A stretch of 64,000 bases of DNA from contig NC_092027.1 in NCBI RefSeq assembly GCF_042242105.1, positions 6,104,721 to 6,168,720 of the forward strand, written 5' to 3'. The notes beneath the pieces were generated by a model. It had not been told where the DNA came from and ran no database searches. It saw nothing but the letters and a program-made list of their open reading frames with translations. This DNA comes from Pempheris klunzingeri (lineage: Eukaryota > Chordata > Actinopteri > Acropomatiformes > Pempheridae). Both the position numbers and the translations under genes were made by a program. Of the stretch, positions 61,693 through 64,000 are shown piece by piece (position 1 is the first letter of the stretch; every line of letters begins with the position of its first letter).

Positions 61693-63492
61693 ATGTTAAT
61701 CCACACATATTCGGCCATGGTGAGTTTTATAGAGACTTGTGGTTTCAGCTTTTTAGGCTGCGGATGTCTGTTTATCACCAGTATAACTCAATTTTAAGGG
61801 AGGGTTTAATTTTTGTGGATTATCTGTAAACCAAACCTCAGAGAACATCCACACAATGCCCTACCATCACTTGGAAACAGCTGATTTCGACTAATTTAAG
61901 ATACAGAATATAGACTTTAATTTGATTCCTGTTAAACGCCAGTTTGCAGAGTATAAAGACTGATAATTTCCGGCTGATAATTAAATATATTTCTGGTGAA
62001 TTAAGCTTGTTCTTTGCTCTCCAATAGAATCCCAAGTGTCAATACTTCCCAGTGAGCCTCCCTGACACTGAGTTTACTGTTGCGCATCTGTCCGCGGAGA
62101 TGCTCTTTGTCTGCACGGTGTCACAGAGAGTGAGACCGACTGACAGTCAAGTGTCCACTCGTGCCCAGACAGAGGAGGGTCCATCTCTCTCTGGAGGAGT
62201 GTTACCGCATTTTACAGCTACGAATATAAACTTTGTTAGGCTGGAATGATGAGAGCACCCTAACCCTGCGCTGTGTGGTTGATGTATTATGGATTCACAC
62301 TGTATGTGAGCCTTTAACCTGACAGCGGGCCTCTCTGGACAGATAATGGACATTGTTCCACCACAACGCCATTGATTTGGGTGACCCAGCTTTGAAAAAA
62401 AAATCCAATTTCACCAGGATGTGTATGAGCAGTAATGTAGGCTAGTGGACTACATGTTCCTACACATGCTGGCTTTTCTTTTCTGTGACGGGTTAAACTT
62501 GTAAGAGCCAGTCTGGGAGAACCTTTTCTCTCCTTACATTTTCAGAGGACGGATCAGTGTGGTTTTGTTCACACGGTAACAGATTATTTACAGATGTACC
62601 CGCTCCCCACACCTCCTCCTCCACCACCCTCCCGGAGCAACGTGTTGTTGTTGTTGTTGTTGTTGTGCATTACCTGTCCTTTGTGCAGCTTCGTGGTGGC
62701 CGTGACCTTTGTGACACTGTTCAGCAGCGATGCCGAGGGCGTCTTCTGCCAGTGCGCATCACTTCAAACGCCGCTGCTATTTCCAACCATCTAATAAAAA
62801 TGGAAACACGTTTATTTATGAGTTATTCCTCTTTTGTGTCGTAGTAAAAACCATACATGTGTTGTTTTTTTTTAAAGTTTGTCAGCCCTTGCGATTTATG
62901 CTTTAGTTTTAAATTACTAGATTTCCCGGAGGTCAGAACTTTGGGGATCTGACATGTGATGAGATAGTCCCGTTTTGCACCCCTGGGAGAACAGTTTAAT
63001 AAGGTGTGTGAGCTCCTGATGTGAAGCAAACTTTTTCATTCTCTGCAGGACCGCGCAGACGGACTAAGCGGCTCTTCGCCGAGTGGACGTCTCTCCCAGC
63101 TGTCCTCCCTGAACCAGGCCGCCTACTCCTCGGCTCCCCCGCTCTGCCACACTCCGGCCTCTGACTTCCAGCCTCCGTACTTCCCTCCCCCCTACCCCCA
63201 GTCGTCCCTGCCATACTCCCAGAGCCAGGACTCAGCGTATTCCCACCTGTCAGACCCCTACACCTCCATCAACTCCATCCATCAGCATCAGCAAGCAGCA
63301 TGGCACTCGCAGAGGTCGCGCTCCGAGGAGGGGGGACTCCTGTCACAGTCTCACCGGGCTTTGAGCCTCGATCCCCGACGGGAGTACGCAGCTGTCCCTC
63401 GGCTGCTGCACGGTCTCGGCGAAGGTGCTGCCGCTCTCGGGGACGGTCCTCTCGGGATGCACCTGGGACATCACGGCCTGGAGGATCTTCAG
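61693..63492 (+). CDS. tfap2e: transcription factor AP-2 epsilon (5' part, continues beyond the window)
   Basis: Coding exons 61693-61719 (MLIHTYSAM) and 63049-63492 (148 codons). The last donor is CTTCAG|GTGACT. AP-2 epsilon binds GCCNNNGGC sites as a dimer and acts in olfactory-bulb and neural-crest-related programmes. The visible part is the N-terminal activation region: a hydrophobic/aromatic block with the PPxY motif (FPPPYPQ), Gln/Ser/Tyr-rich sequence and the conserved SLDPRREYA...PRLLHGL segment. The DNA-binding and helix-span-helix domains lie outside the window. The first exon matches human TFAP2E (MLVHTYSAM) and the neighbour ncdn matches human synteny, which favours tfap2e over tfap2a/b. 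Confidence 0.93.
62643..62666. repeat. (GTT)n microsatellite
   Basis: Eight GTT units in tfap2e intron 1. Confidence 0.85.
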
Positions 63493-64000
63493 GTGACTTT
63501 ATTTGTTGATCTATTTTTGTTTTCTACCCTTTGGTTGTGTTGGCGCTGGCGCTGCGCACTGGGAAGACCGTGCGTAAAAGTCACCGGCTACAGGATCAGT
63601 GCGCACAAACACGAATTCTTTATAAACAAAATCTCTTCCGGCTCTCTTTAATTCTTGTTTTTTTCTATTCCAATGTCGTTATAATAACTAAATAAAACGG
63701 AAAATAAATGCAAAATATCTCTCATGGTTAAAAATACGTGGATGTTGGCAACAAGGCCTTTAAGGCAATTTATTTTCTATTTCCGAAAGAATTTATGATG
63801 AATAGATTTTTATTTTTGCACCTTCAGTTAACAAAGACTGCATTTTATTAATCATTTTCATTGAGTTTGGATGTTTTCCCACTTGTTAACTATTTAGATT
63901 TTTGATTTTTTTTTTTTGTAAGAAGCTCCTGCAGATCTTTGCCTTATTCGATTTGAATTTCCCCAAAAATGTGGTTTTGATGTTTAATATCAAAACAAGA

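Overview
This is a stretch of vertebrate nuclear DNA, almost certainly from a ray-finned (teleost) fish. The genes are split into many small exons with consensus GT/AG junctions, the introns are full of dinucleotide microsatellites and short inverted-repeat elements of the kind common in percomorph fish, and every recognisable protein is a vertebrate orthologue. There is no bacterial-type operon, CRISPR array, rRNA or tRNA that I can support.

Six protein-coding genes can be assembled exon by exon. From left to right: rragc (minus strand, CDS 939-5538, 7 coding exons, 377 aa), ppt1 (plus, 6500-11795, 9 exons, 303 aa), cap1 (minus, 13405-22393, 12 coding exons, 478 aa, with a non-coding first exon near 27.9 kb), kiaa0319l (minus, 32001-45495, 22 coding exons, 980 aa, with probable 5'UTR exons near 46.8 and 51.4 kb), ncdn (plus, 52333-58248, 7 exons, 812 aa) and tfap2e (plus, first two coding exons only, running off the right edge). 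For the five complete genes the exon lengths sum to a multiple of three and the splice phases agree at every junction. I checked this by hand.

The layout is rragc<- ->ppt1, then ppt1-> <-cap1, then kiaa0319l<- ->ncdn, then tfap2e->. Two intervals look like divergent promoters (about 5.54-5.96 kb and 51.7-52.08 kb). One pair, ppt1/cap1, converges with opposed polyadenylation signals 17 bp apart. The longest gene-poor stretches are 28.1-32.0 kb (probable kiaa0319l 3'UTR plus spacer), 45.5-51.4 kb (kiaa0319l 5'UTR introns) and 58.3-60.7 kb (holding a decayed retrotransposon).

Functionally, rragc (Rag GTPase of the lysosomal amino-acid/mTORC1 sensor) and ppt1 (lysosomal depalmitoylase) share an upstream region. 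cap1 recycles actin monomers. kiaa0319l is a PKD-domain membrane glycoprotein, ncdn a neuronal endosome/dendrite protein and tfap2e an AP-2 transcription factor. The most interesting points are a possible alternative palmitoylatable N-terminus of ncdn, an alternative first exon of tfap2e resembling those of its paralogues, an E-box close to the lysosomal CLEAR motif between rragc and ppt1, and a kiaa0319l splice donor formed by the first GT of a long GT microsatellite. I did not find a wholly new biological system.
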